DNA from: Vibrio sp. SS-MA-C1-2
GTDB taxonomy: Bacteria > Pseudomonadota > Gammaproteobacteria > Enterobacterales > Vibrionaceae
DNA length: 64,000 bases
Direction of reading: 5' to 3'
Assembly: GCF_021513135.1 (NCBI RefSeq)
Contig: NZ_CP090980.1
Coordinates: 620,001 to 684,000 of the forward strand
The first letter of the stretch is position 1. Every line of letters starts with the position of its first letter. The notes under the pieces are model-generated. The model was given only the letters and a program-made list of their open reading frames with translations. It was not told where the DNA came from and searched no databases. Positions 63,979 through 64,000 of the stretch are shown in pieces. A program made the translations under genes and the position numbers.

Positions 63979-64000
63979 TGGAACGTGGTAAGTTTCACTC
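63975..64000 (+). CDS. mukB: Chromosome partition protein MukB, N-terminal fragment
   Basis: Only the first eight codons are in the window (MMERGKFHS), matching the MIERGKFRSL start of E. coli MukB. ATG 63975 overlaps the mukE stop by four bases and has AGGAG at 63962-63966. The remaining gene, an SMC-like ATPase of about 1,480 residues, continues beyond the right edge. Confidence 0.9.

Overview
The window is a 64 kb stretch of a gamma-proteobacterial chromosome, AT-rich and densely coding. Several things point to the Vibrionaceae: the elyC/cmoM/mukFEB block, a BtsSR-CstA pyruvate module, an ECF sigma factor with a DUF3379-type anti-sigma factor, napFDABC with the small TIGR02808 gene, YibL, DUF2947, and many ERIC-type intergenic repeats. 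An Aliivibrio/Photobacterium/Vibrio-like organism fits; the genus is an inference. I see no rRNA, tRNA, IS element, prophage, CRISPR array or recognisable defence island.

Layout. 1-4.2 kb: start of arfB (cut by the window edge), yibL, a frameshifted DUF1097 membrane gene, a LysR regulator, a secreted choloylglycine hydrolase/penicillin V acylase and a glutaredoxin. 4.6-12.9 kb: a BCCT transporter, a DnaQ-like exonuclease with a cNMP/CBS/DUF294 protein, yedI, ygbA and cstA. 13-15.5 kb: btsR and btsS, with a BtsR-like direct repeat in front of cstA. 15.9-18.1 kb: a DUF47-PiT phosphate uptake operon behind tandem Pho boxes. 18.5-26 kb: ECF sigma/anti-sigma pair, a broken spondin-domain gene, a nucleotidyltransferase, AraC and MarR regulators, a Bcr/CflA efflux pump and an old yellow enzyme. 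26-33 kb: small secreted proteins, then dmsABC with its own TorD-like chaperone and NapF-like ferredoxin behind a perfect FNR box. 34-38 kb: a repeat-built lipoprotein with a peptidoglycan-binding domain, a MarC-family gene with an in-frame stop, and a GNAT remnant. 38-44 kb: a metal operon (Mn-type CDF, mntH, Zn-type CDF), yhhY, a LysE exporter, a Gfo/Idh/MocA enzyme and a DnaA-box cluster. 44.7-49.5 kb: the periplasmic nitrate reductase operon. 50-52.5 kb: a YjiH/YjiG transporter with an M20 peptidase. 53.5-59.8 kb: glycine cleavage genes (gcvP, gcvH; divergent glycine/alanine symporter and gcvT). 60-64 kb: elyC and cmoM-mukFEB.

The genes mostly serve a facultative anaerobe's physiology: DMSO and nitrate respiration, pyruvate and phosphate uptake, osmolyte and metal homeostasis, one-carbon metabolism and chromosome condensation.

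The most striking anomaly is five genes, including gcvT, the glycine symporter and dmsC, broken by single-base length changes, nearly all in homopolymer runs. This looks more like consensus sequencing error than natural decay, though both are possible. The best leads for new biology are the modular lipoprotein at 34.4 kb, the three-box DnaA cluster at 44.5 kb and several readable operator architectures (BtsR, PhoB, MarR, and an unassigned palindrome in front of the old yellow enzyme gene). I found no clear candidate for a wholly new multi-gene system.
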